NCBI GenBank assembly: GCA_964491515.1
Contig: CAZBGQ010000011.1
Span: forward strand, 1-42,260
Reading direction: 5' to 3'
DNA from: CAZBGQ01 sp964491515
GTDB lineage: Bacteria; Patescibacteriota; Gracilibacteria; UBA1369; UBA12473
DNA: 42,260 nt
A model generated the notes under the pieces. It did not search any database, was not told the origin of the DNA, and worked only from the letters and a program-made list of their open reading frames with translations. This document shows positions 7,524 through 15,819 of the stretch, piece after piece; position 1 is the first letter of the stretch, and every line of letters starts with the position of its first letter. The position numbers were made by a program, and so were the translations under genes.

Positions 7524-8606
7524 ATGAAAAAATTGTTATTATTGTTTGGAGTTTTGGCTTTAGTGGTTTTTTCTGGGTGTTTGAACGAGGATGTTGTTGT
7601 GGATGAACCAGGGGGCTCAATTGATCCGGAGGTTACTGAAGAAGCAAATCCAATCTATGTGGGGACTTTTGAGAAGGAATCTGTAGTGGTGGTGGCGTCT
7701 TCTGAACTGGAGGATGATACGGGATATGGGTTTGCTTATAGTCCGTCGAATGTTTTTGATTTGGATTATTCAACGGCGTGGTGTCCAGATATAGATGATC
7801 CGGACCCTTGGATTCGTATTATTTTTCCGGAGGAGATTGATTTTTCAAGAGTGGGGACGGTGGGTGTCGTTCCTGGTTTTGCTCGAGATGAAACTATTTA
7901 CTTTCAAAATAATCGAGTAAAGAACTTGGAGTTGAGTTATGGGGGAATGGGTGGTTTGAGTGTGAGTTATGGGTTAGAGGATGAATATGGAATGCAGTTT
8001 GTCGAATTCCCCAATGAGGGTGGCGTTTGGAGTTCGGTGGTTATTAGGGCTAGGGATGTTTATTCAGGTTCTAAGTATGATGATACTTGCATTTCAGAGA
8101 TTGATTTTTGGAGTGAGTGGGTAAAGCTAAAAGATGCACAAGCTGCTTTGAATTATTATGAGAAGTATAAAAAAGATGAAGCGATTAGGCCTGTTCGTGT
8201 TGAATCTACTCAGTTTTCTTTGCCATTTGCGCTTGAGGTTTGTGGTGAATTGGATCTTTCAAGTTTTGAGAAAATTTCCTTGAAGGATGATGGGTATTAT
8301 TTTGAGGTTGGAGATTCTATTGTTCTTTCTGCGAAGATGAATGAATGGGCTTCTTCTGCTGATGAATTAGTCCTTAAGTTTATAGAACGATCGCATTTTG
8401 GTGATTTTGTTTCTGAGGAAGCACTTGAACCAAGGGTTTGGAAATCAGATGTGGTCGAGGTTAAAACTTGCGGTGATGGTGATTCATATGTTTCTTATGA
8501 GATTGATGATACTCCAATTGGGTGTCTTTTCGGGGAGTGTTATGTCGAGTATTATTATCAGGATCGTTATGTGGGAACGTCTCCTGTGTTTAGTTATCTC
8601 CAGTAA
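7524..8606 (+). CDS. Lipoprotein with a discoidin-like (NADase-type) glycan-binding domain
   Basis: A 360-aa predicted lipoprotein. The signal peptide MKKLLLLFGVLALVVFSGC ends in a lipobox (FSGC, Cys at residue 19), so it should be lipid-anchored outside the membrane. Residues about 55-200 resemble the 'NADase-type glycan-binding' discoidin-like module: SPSNVFDLDYSTAWC, a WIRIIFPEEI strand, NNRVKNLEL, and a closing DTCISEIDFW. The remaining 160 residues are an unrecognised alpha/beta domain. ATG 7524 is chosen because it begins the signal sequence; the frame extends upstream to TTG 7494. It is probably cotranscribed with yhhQ (30 bases before) and the CYTH gene (26 bases after). Confidence 0.75.
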   Translation: MKKLLLLFGVLALVVFSGCLNEDVVVDEPGGSIDPEVTEEANPIYVGTFEKESVVVVASSELEDDTGYGFAYSPSNVFDLDYSTAWCPDIDDPDPWIRIIFPEEIDFSRVGTVGVVPGFARDETIYFQNNRVKNLELSYGGMGGLSVSYGLEDEYGMQFVEFPNEGGVWSSVVIRARDVYSGSKYDDTCISEIDFWSEWVKLKDAQAALNYYEKYKKDEAIRPVRVESTQFSLPFALEVCGELDLSSFEKISLKDDGYYFEVGDSIVLSAKMNEWASSADELVLKFIERSHFGDFVSEEALEPRVWKSDVVEVKTCGDGDSYVSYEIDDTPIGCLFGECYVEYYYQDRYVGTSPVFSYLQ

Positions 8607-8632
8607 TGTTAATTAAATTTAAAAAATAATGT

Positions 8633-9196
8633 ATGTCAGAAATTGAAGTTAAAATTTTAGGAATTGATGCAGATGATGTGGCTGCTACGTTGGATAAACT
8701 TGGGGCTACACAGTTGTTTGATGGACTTGTTAAATGTCGGCATTTTGATCGAGAAGGGGGAGGGCTTCGCGCGTCGGGGCGATTGTTTCGGTTGAGACGT
8801 TGGGAGGCGAAAGAGGGAAGTGGCTTTGATGGGAAATTTGAAATTTGTTATAAAGGTCCCAAAGAAATTGTGGATGGATGTAAGGTTCGAGATGAAGTAG
8901 AGACGACGGTGAAAGATGCGGATAAATTCGAAGAAATGATGCTGAAACTGGGATGTCATGTGACATTAAATAATGATAAGCGGCGACGCTCTTATGAGTT
9001 TGGAGAGGTGCATGTGGACATTGATGAGTACCCAGAAGTACCCGCTTATATGGAAATTGAGGGGCCTAATCGGGCGGCGATTGATCGTGCGATGGAGGTT
9101 TTGGGATTGAAGAATTATGAGATGAGTACAGAGACAGCTAATGAACTATTTGCACGATTGTGGTCGGAAGTGGACTTTGATCAATTGCATTTTTAG
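8633..9196 (+). CDS. CYTH-domain protein (class IV adenylate cyclase / triphosphatase-like)
   Basis: A 187-aa single-domain protein of the CYTH superfamily, which forms a triphosphate tunnel. It opens with the diagnostic ExExK motif (SEIEVKIL, residues 2-9), then basic and acidic tunnel residues follow: LRASGRLFRLRRW near 45, EICYKGPK near 68, VRDEVETTV near 82, DKRRRSYEFGEVHVDIDEYPEVPAYMEIE (two parts, 116-145) with the conserved Arg pair and the Asp-x-Asp and Glu-x-Glu strands. Family members include CyaB adenylate cyclase, thiamine triphosphatase and inorganic triphosphatase; sequence does not tell which. A cyclase activity would matter because cNMP-binding-like proteins are encoded at 34642-36921. 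Confidence 0.85.
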   Translation: MSEIEVKILGIDADDVAATLDKLGATQLFDGLVKCRHFDREGGGLRASGRLFRLRRWEAKEGSGFDGKFEICYKGPKEIVDGCKVRDEVETTVKDADKFEEMMLKLGCHVTLNNDKRRRSYEFGEVHVDIDEYPEVPAYMEIEGPNRAAIDRAMEVLGLKNYEMSTETANELFARLWSEVDFDQLHF

Positions 9197-9210
9197 AGAT
9201 TGCTAAGAGT

Positions 9211-9240
9211 TTGACTGGGGTTATAGATGTTTGGTAGTGT
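9211..9240 (+). promoter_or_regulatory. Promoter of the unknown gene at 9264
   Basis: TTGACT (9211-9216), 18-base spacer, TAGTGT (9235-9240). Initiation near 9247 gives a short leader with CTCCAAACTTAA and rules out the upstream GTG/ATG alternatives in the same frame. Confidence 0.5.
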
Positions 9241-9263
9241 TCCCTCCAAACTTAATTTTTTAT

Positions 9264-9995
9264 ATGGAGGATTTAGATTTAGTTATTCCGGTCACTGAAA
9301 TGCCTACTCCAGGGGAGCTGGAGGCATTGAGAACACCTGCACCTTCTTTTGATGATTCTATGATTTTAGCGGCGATGACAGATGTGTTAGATGATATTGG
9401 ACCTAGGCGACTTTCTTTAACAGATGCATTGAGTGCAGTTGTGGCTCAAGCAGTTCAGGCTCTTGGATATATTGAGCGAGGTCCGGATTTGGTTCGTACA
9501 GTGGTGGCGTTTTTGATACGACATTTGAGAATGAAACCTATTGAAGAACGTAAACCTGAAGAATATGGAGGAGGATTGGTTGCGCTTCAACATCGGATGG
9601 CTGAAGCAACGAATCCTTCTGATAAAATTTCTGCAGGTCTTGCTTTAGGTGATCGTGGAATTTGGTATTCCTCGGGGCGAGGAGGGCGGCGTGTAAGAGA
9701 CTTGTTTTCTCCGGAATATATAAGACAAGTGGCATTGAGTGGATATTATGGAGCGGTGGTTCTCGCTGAACGTCATCCTTTGGCAGCAAAAGCGCCTCAA
9801 GCGGGGAGTGTGTCTTTTTTAGTGGAAAACCCGGAAGGTCGATTTGGTTGTGCAGTGGAAGTTGTTGAAAGAGTTTTCCCTCGTCAAGATCCGGATGATC
9901 GATATGTGATTCATTTCGGAGATCAGGCGATTGAGGTTCCCAGGAGTGCAACTCCTTGGTATGTTGAGGATGTAGCAGGGCACTTGCTCTCTTAA
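9264..9995 (+). CDS. Hypothetical cytoplasmic protein
   Basis: A 243-aa soluble protein without signal peptide or membrane segment; no family recognised. The N-terminal half is helical and acidic (PTPGELEALR, LTDALSAVVAQAVQALGY, LVRTVVAFLIRHLRM). The C-terminal half looks like a small beta domain (SVSFLVENPEGRFGCAVEVVERVF, RYVIHFGDQAIEVP). I start at ATG 9264 because the predicted promoter ends at 9240; the frame is open back to 9231. It has its own promoter, and the redoxin gene begins 21 bases after its stop. It belongs to a set of isolated, acidic, unrecognised proteins in this window with similar short leaders. Confidence 0.72.
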   Translation: MEDLDLVIPVTEMPTPGELEALRTPAPSFDDSMILAAMTDVLDDIGPRRLSLTDALSAVVAQAVQALGYIERGPDLVRTVVAFLIRHLRMKPIEERKPEEYGGGLVALQHRMAEATNPSDKISAGLALGDRGIWYSSGRGGRRVRDLFSPEYIRQVALSGYYGAVVLAERHPLAAKAPQAGSVSFLVENPEGRFGCAVEVVERVFPRQDPDDRYVIHFGDQAIEVPRSATPWYVEDVAGHLLS

Positions 9996-10016
9996 ATCCT
10001 TAATTTAATTCTTTTT

Positions 10017-10571
10017 ATGGCAGACTATCAATTGTCAGAAGATTCTTTGGAAATTGGTGCGTTGGCGCCGGATTTTTATTTAAAGGGAGTGGAGGGGGAT
10101 ATGCATTCTTTGGCGTCGTACAAAGATTCGGTTTTGGTGATTGCGGCGGTGTGCAACCATTGTCCCTATGTTCAGGCTTATTTGGATAGAATGATTGATT
10201 TACAGGAGCGATATTTGGATCGTGGGGTGAAAATGATTGGAATTAATTCAAATGATGTTTCACGTTATCCCGATGATTCGTTTGAAAAAATGGCTGAAAT
10301 GGCAGAAAAGCGTGGTTTTAATTTTGATTATTTGAGGGATGATGATCAGTCGGTGGCTCAGGCTTATTTATTTGAACGTACTCCTCAGTTTTTGGTCTTT
10401 GATCAGGAACGACGGTTACGTTATACCGGTGGATTGGATGATGGGTGTCGTGATGTTTCTCAAGTGACTGAGCGACCGTTGGAGGACGCTATTGTTGCGT
10501 TACTTGAAGGACGTGAGGTCGCTCGGCCGGAAGCGCCTTCGATTGGATGTTCCGTAAAATGGGTAGAGTAG
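10017..10571 (+). CDS. Thioredoxin-fold redoxin (AhpC/TSA-like)
   Basis: A 184-aa cytoplasmic protein of the redoxin/AhpC-TSA thioredoxin-like fold. The N-terminal IGALAPDFYLKGVEGDMHSL leads into VLVIAAVCNHCPYVQAY, with a CxxC pair (Cys-Asn-His-Cys) at about residues 43-46, followed by KMIGINSNDVSRYPDDS and the cis-Pro region ERTPQFLVFDQERRLRYTGGLDD. The C-terminal end PSIGCSVKW carries a third Cys that is typical of this subgroup. It is probably a thiol-disulphide oxidoreductase or peroxidase-like protein; substrate not known. No signal peptide, so the acting site is the cytoplasm. It follows the unknown gene at 9264 by 21 bases and converges with the FKBP gene. Confidence 0.85.
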   Translation: MADYQLSEDSLEIGALAPDFYLKGVEGDMHSLASYKDSVLVIAAVCNHCPYVQAYLDRMIDLQERYLDRGVKMIGINSNDVSRYPDDSFEKMAEMAEKRGFNFDYLRDDDQSVAQAYLFERTPQFLVFDQERRLRYTGGLDDGCRDVSQVTERPLEDAIVALLEGREVARPEAPSIGCSVKWVE

Positions 10572-10583
10572 GTGTTCGATGAA

Positions 10584-11045
10584 CTAGAGAATTTCTAGGA
10601 CTTCGACGTCGAAATTGAGGGTGGCTTTTCCTGGGATTGTTCCAGGGATTCCTCCTTCTCCGTAAGCCATGTTGTAAGGAATAACGAGGGTTCGTTTTCC
10701 TCCTACTTTCATTCCTTCAACACCAACATCCCAGCCTTGGATTACTTGCCCTACTCCGAGAGTAAAGTTGAATGGAGCGCCTCTATCGATAGAGCTATCG
10801 AACTTAGTGCCATCGTCAAGCGTTCCGGTGTAGTGCATGCTGAGCTTATCGCCTTTTTTTGTGGTTTCTCCTTTTCCGACAAGAGTGTCTTTGTATTTGA
10901 GTCCTGAATCGAGTGTGACGTATTCATCGGAGTTTGTAGTTGTTGATGAGTCTGTAGCTGAGTTTTCGTCTTTACAGCCGGTAGCGACCGTGGCTAGACT
11001 TCCGATGAGGATGAACATGATGATGAGGTTAAATATTTTTTTCAT
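10584..11045 (-). CDS. FKBP-type peptidyl-prolyl isomerase lipoprotein
   Basis: A 153-aa lipoprotein with one FKBP domain, expected to assist folding of proteins outside the membrane. The signal peptide MKKIFNLIIMFILIGSLATVATGC ends in a lipobox, with Cys at residue 24, followed by a Ser/Thr/Asn-rich linker. The FKBP core covers about 43-153: LKYKDTLVGKGETTKKGDKLSMHYTG, GTKFDSSIDRG, FTLGVGQVIQGWDVGVEGMKVGG, LVIPYNMAYGEGG and TLNFDVEVLEIL. The active-site residues Tyr, Phe-Asp, Val-Ile and Trp are all present, so it should be active. Its 5' leader reads TTTAACCCCCCTACATA before ATG, with no Shine-Dalgarno. It is divergent from thiI. Confidence 0.93.
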   Translation of the reverse strand: MKKIFNLIIMFILIGSLATVATGCKDENSATDSSTTTNSDEYVTLDSGLKYKDTLVGKGETTKKGDKLSMHYTGTLDDGTKFDSSIDRGAPFNFTLGVGQVIQGWDVGVEGMKVGGKRTLVIPYNMAYGEGGIPGTIPGKATLNFDVEVLEIL

Positions 11046-11100
11046 TATGTAGGGGGGTTAAATTCGTGATTCATCCTAGCGTTTTTTTAATTGTTTGACT

Positions 11101-12309
11101 ATGTTTATTCTTAGATATCATGAAATTGCCTTGAAGGGCGGAAATCGTTCGTTTTTTGAGTCACGTTTAAAATCTCATTTAAAGGAGGCTTTTGTGACTA
11201 TGCCGAATGTGGAGATTCATAATTGTCGTGATCATTTTGAAGTGGATGGATACCAAGAGGATGAAGCGGATTTGGTTCGGGAACGTTTGGGGCGAGTGTT
11301 TGGAGTTGTGAATTTTTCAGAGGTTGAAAAGCTGTCGATCGAAGGTGGATTTACAGATGAGAATGTGGCTTTGGTTGGAGAAAAGGGTGTGGCTATGGTT
11401 CGTGAATATATGGAGGCTGAGGGACTAGATAAGCAGTCTGAGGTGACGTTTCGTGTGAGTGCCGTGCGACGTGATAAGTCAATGGATGTGAATTCTATGG
11501 AGATAGCTCGGAAAATTTCTGGAGTGGTATTGCCTTTGTTTTTAGATTTGAAAGTTCAATTGGTGCGTCCACAAGTAGAGTTGTTTGTGGAATGGGATTC
11601 GGAAGCGGTTCTGATGTATGTGAATAAAGAATCGGCGGCAGGTGGATTGCCAACGGGATCTGCGGGGAAAGTGGTGTCATTGATTTCAGCGGGGTTTGAT
11701 TCTCCTGTGGCGAGTTGGATGATGATGAAACGTGGAGCTACGGTGGTTTATGTTCATTTTCATAGTTATCCGGCGGTGGGAATGGAGTCGGTTGAAAATG
11801 TGAAGCGTATTATGGCGATTTTGAATCGATATCAGTTGAGTGCGCGGCTTTATTTGATTCCATTGGTGGACTATCAGAAATTTGTGGTGGCGAAAGCTCC
11901 GGCGCCCCTCCGAGTGCTTTTGTATCGGCGTATGATGTTTCGATTGGCCCAACGAGTGGTATGGAGAGAGAAAGCGAAAGCGTTGGTAACGGGAGAGTCG
12001 TTGGGGCAAGTGGCGTCACAAACACTTCAGAATATTCACGCGGTGGATGTGGTGTCCAAGTTTCCGGTGTTTCGTCCATTGATTGGGACTGATAAGCAGG
12101 ACATTATTGATTTGGCTGAAAAGATTGGAACGGCGGAAATTTCTAGTCAGCCGTACGAAGATTGTTGTTCGCTCTATATTCCTAAATCGCCGGCACTGGC
12201 GGCGCGCCCCGAAGAGCTCGAAGAGGCGGAGGCAGGATTGGATGTGGCGCGCTTTGAAGAAGAGTTGTGGGGAAAGAGAGAAGTGCTTCGCAGTGATGAG
12301 GTTTTATAG
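11101..12309 (+). CDS. thiI: tRNA 4-thiouridine synthase ThiI
   Basis: Sulfurtransferase that makes 4-thiouridine at tRNA position 8 and can donate sulphur for thiamine. N-terminal NFLD plus THUMP RNA-binding region at about 1-165 (FILRYHEIALKGGNR is the classic start), then the PP-loop pyrophosphatase domain from about 175 with SLISAGFDSPVASWMM; the usual SGGxDSPVA has Ala for the second Gly. GESLGQVASQTLQN near 297 and PYEDCCSLYIPKSP near 353 follow, the latter holding the conserved Cys. There is no C-terminal rhodanese domain, as in many bacterial ThiIs. ATG 11101 gives the normal N-terminus; the frame also has TTG 11095. Its last six bases overlap the convergent antiporter gene. Confidence 0.93.
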   Translation: MFILRYHEIALKGGNRSFFESRLKSHLKEAFVTMPNVEIHNCRDHFEVDGYQEDEADLVRERLGRVFGVVNFSEVEKLSIEGGFTDENVALVGEKGVAMVREYMEAEGLDKQSEVTFRVSAVRRDKSMDVNSMEIARKISGVVLPLFLDLKVQLVRPQVELFVEWDSEAVLMYVNKESAAGGLPTGSAGKVVSLISAGFDSPVASWMMMKRGATVVYVHFHSYPAVGMESVENVKRIMAILNRYQLSARLYLIPLVDYQKFVVAKAPAPLRVLLYRRMMFRLAQRVVWREKAKALVTGESLGQVASQTLQNIHAVDVVSKFPVFRPLIGTDKQDIIDLAEKIGTAEISSQPYEDCCSLYIPKSPALAARPEELEEAEAGLDVARFEEELWGKREVLRSDEVL

Positions 12310-14337
12310 TCGTGTTTTTGCTTGGCGTTCGGCTAGGTTGGCTTTGAGTTGTCGGTAGACTTTTTCATTGGCGGTTCCTGTCTCTATGAGTTGTTCCAAA
12401 ACTTTTTCTTCGACATGGAAAGCGGCTCTTTGTGCGAGGTAGAGTTGAATTTCGTGGCAGGCTTTGGGGTTTTCTTTCTCGAGTTTTTTAAGTTTTTCCT
12501 TGGCGCTTGTATACCATTTTTTATATTTTTCTTGGAATTCTAGTATGATTTCTGTTTTGAGGAAAACCTTGGTTTGTTTGATGTCTTTGAGAGTTTCAAG
12601 AGCTTCGTTGGTGCTGATGAGGCGAGCTCGGTACATTTCGTAGCGAAGCATGATTTGGCGACGGCGGATGTTTTGTCTTAGTTTTTTGAATCCACATTTT
12701 TCTAGGAAACGAGCTAGCTTTCCGTTGGGATTGAAGAAAGTAAGTTGTCCAATGCGTATTTTCTTTTTGGCGCTTAATTGTTCCAGCTGTTGTTCGATGT
12801 TGTTTAGGAATACGCCTAAGAGTTCTTGAGTTATTTCTCCTTGGTAGTACAGTTTTGTGAATACTTTCTTCTCAATCCCGAGGAGGTGTTCTTTTAGAAT
12901 TAATCGAAGCTGTGAGGTGTTGAGTTCACGAGCGTTTTCTAGAAATAGATCTTTTACGTTATCGTTGGATATTTTGCAGTATTTTTTGTAGCGGGCGAGT
13001 ATTTCATCGTAGGCTTCTTGGGAGATGAAGTTTTTTTCACGCATTTGTTTGAACTTAGCGTTTACTCTTTGGTTGATTAGGACTTGGTTTTCTTCGTGTT
13101 TGAATTGTTCGATGGTAGAGAAAGAGCTTAGACCAAGCCACTTGAGAAGTGGTTGAATGGTGAGGCCATTGAAAATAATGGTGAAGAAAATGATACCCAC
13201 TGTGAATATAAGAAGTTCTTGATAGAAAGGGAAAGTTTCTGGGAGAGTTAAAATCAAGGCGATGGCAAGAGCTCCTCGGAGTCCACTCCATTGCATTATG
13301 TGCATCCAAGAAAAAGGAATGCGATCGTGTTTGAAGGTTAGATTTATTAGTGGGAGAAGTGTGTAAACCATGATCATGCGTGCGACTAGGACAACTCCGA
13401 TTAAAATGGCGAGAGGAAGTAGTAGGGGCAATACTAGGTCTTTTGTGCTGAAAATAATAAGCCCTACCATGAGGAATAAAAGTGAGTTTGCTAGAAAGGC
13501 GGAATAGTCCCAAAAGTGCGTCATGATTTCTTTGACGTTTGGTGAGATTTTATAGGCGCCGTAGTTCCCAATTACAATTCCGGCAGCCACTGTGGCTAAA
13601 ATCCCGGATACTCCGAGGAAATATTCGGCAATGATGAATGTGGCGTGTGCAAGAATTAGGGTTATCGAGATTTCAATTTCTTTGGAGTCTTTGACGTAGT
13701 CTAGTGCTTTTGAGAATAAATAACCTAGGACTAATCCTGTGAGTAGTCCCCCCATGACAACTAGTATGAAGCTTTCGAATGAAGATTTGAGGCCAATATG
13801 TCCTTCTAATAAAATCCCGAAAAGTACAAGGGCGGTTCCATCATTGAACAAACTTTCTCCTTCTAGGATGGTGGAAAGTCTTCGTGGGGCTCCCATTTTT
13901 TTAAAGGTGGCTAAGACGGAAATAGGATCAGTGGCAGAAATGAGTGCTCCAAATATGAGGCAGGTGCCCCAGGGAAGGTTTAAGAAATAGTTCATTCCAA
14001 ATGCGATCAATCCGGCGGATATTAGCATCCCTAGCGTGGATAGCGTTACAATAACCGGCATGTTTTGAGTGAAGTGTTTAAAATTGGTGTGAAAGGCAGA
14101 TTCAAAAATTAGAGTTGGAAGAAATACATAGAAGACTAATTCTGGAGATAATCGAAAGTCTTTTAGGAATTCAAATAAAGAAAATGTTTGTGCGATGTAT
14201 CCCATCCCTAGTCCTACTAAAACGAGAGCTACGGTGTAGGGGAATTTTGATTTCCGTAGTGAATAGGACACGATTGTGGCTACAAATAGCAGCGTGATAA
14301 CAGAGAGAGTGGAAGTTAGGACTGAGCCGGGTTCCAT
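12304..14337 (-). CDS. CPA1-family Na+/H+ (cation/proton) antiporter with long cytoplasmic tail
   Basis: A 677-aa membrane transporter. Residues about 1-405 form 11-13 hydrophobic helices of the sodium/hydrogen exchanger domain: FVFLPTLIFESAFHTN-like region near 92-105 (FLPTLIFESA), ISATDPISVLATFKKMGAPRRL near 135 with the ATDP unwound-helix motif, and EGESLFNDGTALVLFGILL near 160 with the ND ion-binding pair. SWMHIMQWSGLRGALAIALIL near 340 contains the Arg-Gly-Ala element. Residues 405-677 are a hydrophilic, charged, helix-rich tail with no recognised domain, possibly regulatory. It lies 12 bases downstream of the formyltransferase-like gene, so the two are probably cotranscribed. Exact ions are not decided by sequence. 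Confidence 0.9.
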   Translation of the reverse strand: MEPGSVLTSTLSVITLLFVATIVSYSLRKSKFPYTVALVLVGLGMGYIAQTFSLFEFLKDFRLSPELVFYVFLPTLIFESAFHTNFKHFTQNMPVIVTLSTLGMLISAGLIAFGMNYFLNLPWGTCLIFGALISATDPISVLATFKKMGAPRRLSTILEGESLFNDGTALVLFGILLEGHIGLKSSFESFILVVMGGLLTGLVLGYLFSKALDYVKDSKEIEISITLILAHATFIIAEYFLGVSGILATVAAGIVIGNYGAYKISPNVKEIMTHFWDYSAFLANSLLFLMVGLIIFSTKDLVLPLLLPLAILIGVVLVARMIMVYTLLPLINLTFKHDRIPFSWMHIMQWSGLRGALAIALILTLPETFPFYQELLIFTVGIIFFTIIFNGLTIQPLLKWLGLSSFSTIEQFKHEENQVLINQRVNAKFKQMREKNFISQEAYDEILARYKKYCKISNDNVKDLFLENARELNTSQLRLILKEHLLGIEKKVFTKLYYQGEITQELLGVFLNNIEQQLEQLSAKKKIRIGQLTFFNPNGKLARFLEKCGFKKLRQNIRRRQIMLRYEMYRARLISTNEALETLKDIKQTKVFLKTEIILEFQEKYKKWYTSAKEKLKKLEKENPKACHEIQLYLAQRAAFHVEEKVLEQLIETGTANEKVYRQLKANLAERQAKTRL

Positions 14338-14349
14338 GAGAAGAAGTGA

Positions 14350-15168
14350 TTATAGGTGTCTTGAAAAATCGCGAAACTTGAATAGTTTTCGGCCACGCGC
14401 GTAAAATCTTTCAAGATGATGTTTGCGGGGAAATGAGTAGTAGCGAGGTCTCCCTTTTAATTTTAGTGGAGGGAGATGGATGCCGTGTTGAAGCTTGAGT
14501 AAGGTTTGAATAAGGAGTTTGCTTCCGTGTTGAGCGGAACGTAGTGCGAGGCTAAATTTGGTATCATTTTTTTTGATGGGAAATTTGATCTGAGCGATGA
14601 TGTCTCCGCTATCAATGTTTTCGTTGATGTGATGAATGGTGACTCCAGCGAATTTTTCGCGATTGTGGAGTTTCCAGAATTCTGGCCAGAGACCTTTGTA
14701 ACGCGGAAGTAGTCCTGGGTGGAGGTTGAGAGTTGCGATTTTTGCGATGGAAATGATTTCTTTTTTGAGGATTTGGTCGAAAGAAACGGAAACGACTAAG
14801 TCCGGATTCCAGGACTTAAGTGTCTTTACACTATTTAAGTGGTTGATGTTGTCGGTGTCGTAGAGTGCAAGGTTGTGTTTTTTGACGAGTTTGTCGATGG
14901 TCTTCCATTTTCTTCCTCGTCGCCAGAGTGCCACACTTGCGATCGCAACTCCGATTAAATTAAGGTAGACGGTTAGCGCGATGAGCATTCCATAAAACAG
15001 TCCCACTCGGCGAAGTCCATAACGGATGTATTTCCAGTAGTTTTTTTTGAATGGTGAAATGTCTGAGCGAACGATGCCGACAATGTTTAGATCTTTGCGT
15101 TTTAGGAGTCGGTTGAGAGTTAATTCAGCGCCAGTGTGTAGTTTGGGAATGAGGAGGACAATGCGCAT
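14350..15168 (-). CDS. Formyltransferase-family protein with an inserted hydrophobic segment
   Basis: A 272-aa protein of the formyl_trans_N family (methionyl-tRNA, GART and sugar N-formyltransferases), which transfer a formyl group from 10-formyl-tetrahydrofolate. The catalytic triad positions are present: Asn and His in NLHPGLLPRYKG (about 148-159) and Asp in IDSGDIIAQ (about 185-193). HPGLLPRYKGLWPEFW resembles sugar and PurN-like enzymes more than Fmt, and there is no Fmt C-terminal domain. Unusually, residues about 55-82 form a long hydrophobic stretch (GLFYGMLIALTVYLN and onward) between basic residues, where soluble family members have none; it may bind the membrane. Substrate unknown. 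It is cotranscribed with the antiporter and divergent from thpR. Confidence 0.8.
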   Translation of the reverse strand: MRIVLLIPKLHTGAELTLNRLLKRKDLNIVGIVRSDISPFKKNYWKYIRYGLRRVGLFYGMLIALTVYLNLIGVAIASVALWRRGRKWKTIDKLVKKHNLALYDTDNINHLNSVKTLKSWNPDLVVSVSFDQILKKEIISIAKIATLNLHPGLLPRYKGLWPEFWKLHNREKFAGVTIHHINENIDSGDIIAQIKFPIKKNDTKFSLALRSAQHGSKLLIQTLLKLQHGIHLPPLKLKGRPRYYSFPRKHHLERFYARGRKLFKFRDFSRHL

Positions 15169-15196
15169 GGACTTATTTTAGCAAACTACTTAGGAT
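15168..15196 (+). promoter_or_regulatory. Promoter of thpR (leaderless type)
   Basis: TGGACT (15168-15173), 17-base spacer, TAGGAT (15191-15196), then six bases and ATG 15203. The predicted 5' end falls on the start codon. Confidence 0.5.
15175..15180 (-). promoter_or_regulatory. -10 box of the formyltransferase-like gene (leaderless type)
   Basis: On the minus strand TAAAAT (15180-15175) is followed by six bases and ATG at 15168. The -35 region (TGGCTG, 17 bases upstream) is a weak match. It overlaps the divergent thpR promoter, so the two may compete. Confidence 0.4.
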
Positions 15197-15202
15197 ACAG
15201 CC

Positions 15203-15775
15203 ATGAGCCTATTTTTTGCTATTCGAATCCCAGAGGAAATGTGGACGCCCCTGACGCTTGTTCAGGAGCGATTGCCTAAGTTGCCAGGTCTTCGAATGAG
15301 CGTGACACAGGATTTTCATGTGACGTTTAAGTTCTTGGGGGAGTGCGATGCTTTGCAGACATTAGAAGCGTCGGTGAATGCACGGTCTGCTATTAAGAAT
15401 ATGCGTTTTGTTCCTGAAGATTTGGAGCTTTCTTATTCCAAGCTCAATTTGTTTCATAAACATGGGCGGCCGAATGTTTTGTGGGCTGGTCTTAAAATAA
15501 GTCCACAATTGTATCAATTTCAGTATGATTTGGAGGAAATGATGATGGAGTTAGGATTTAAAGGGGAGAAAGAAAAATTTCGTCCTCATGTGACATTGGC
15601 ACGAATTCGTGAGTTTAGAGATGATTCGAAAATTCCTGAGTGGAAGGAGACATTTTCCAAGTTGGGTGTTCAGCGGAAGTCGTTTAATGTTTCAAGCTTA
15701 GAGCTGATTGAAAGTAGTTTTGAAGCTGGGCATGCGCCTGAGTATAAGACAGTGGATACTTTTCCTTTTATTTGA
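15203..15775 (+). CDS. thpR: RNA 2',3'-cyclic phosphodiesterase (2H/LigT family)
   Basis: A 190-aa 2H phosphoesterase that opens 2',3'-cyclic phosphates on RNA; the reverse ligase activity of LigT is also known for the family. The two H-x-T motifs are HVTFKFLG (about 35-42) and HVTLARI (about 130-136), and the protein begins SLFFAIRIPEE as typical for the family. It ends with TGA, one of only two clear TGA stops in the window; the protein is full length at that point, which shows TGA is a real stop here. ATG 15203 follows a -10 box by six bases. Confidence 0.9.
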   Translation: MSLFFAIRIPEEMWTPLTLVQERLPKLPGLRMSVTQDFHVTFKFLGECDALQTLEASVNARSAIKNMRFVPEDLELSYSKLNLFHKHGRPNVLWAGLKISPQLYQFQYDLEEMMMELGFKGEKEKFRPHVTLARIREFRDDSKIPEWKETFSKLGVQRKSFNVSSLELIESSFEAGHAPEYKTVDTFPFI

Positions 15776-15819
15776 GCGAATTCCCCGGTATCATGACGTC
15801 TACCATTTAGCTTTCTTTT

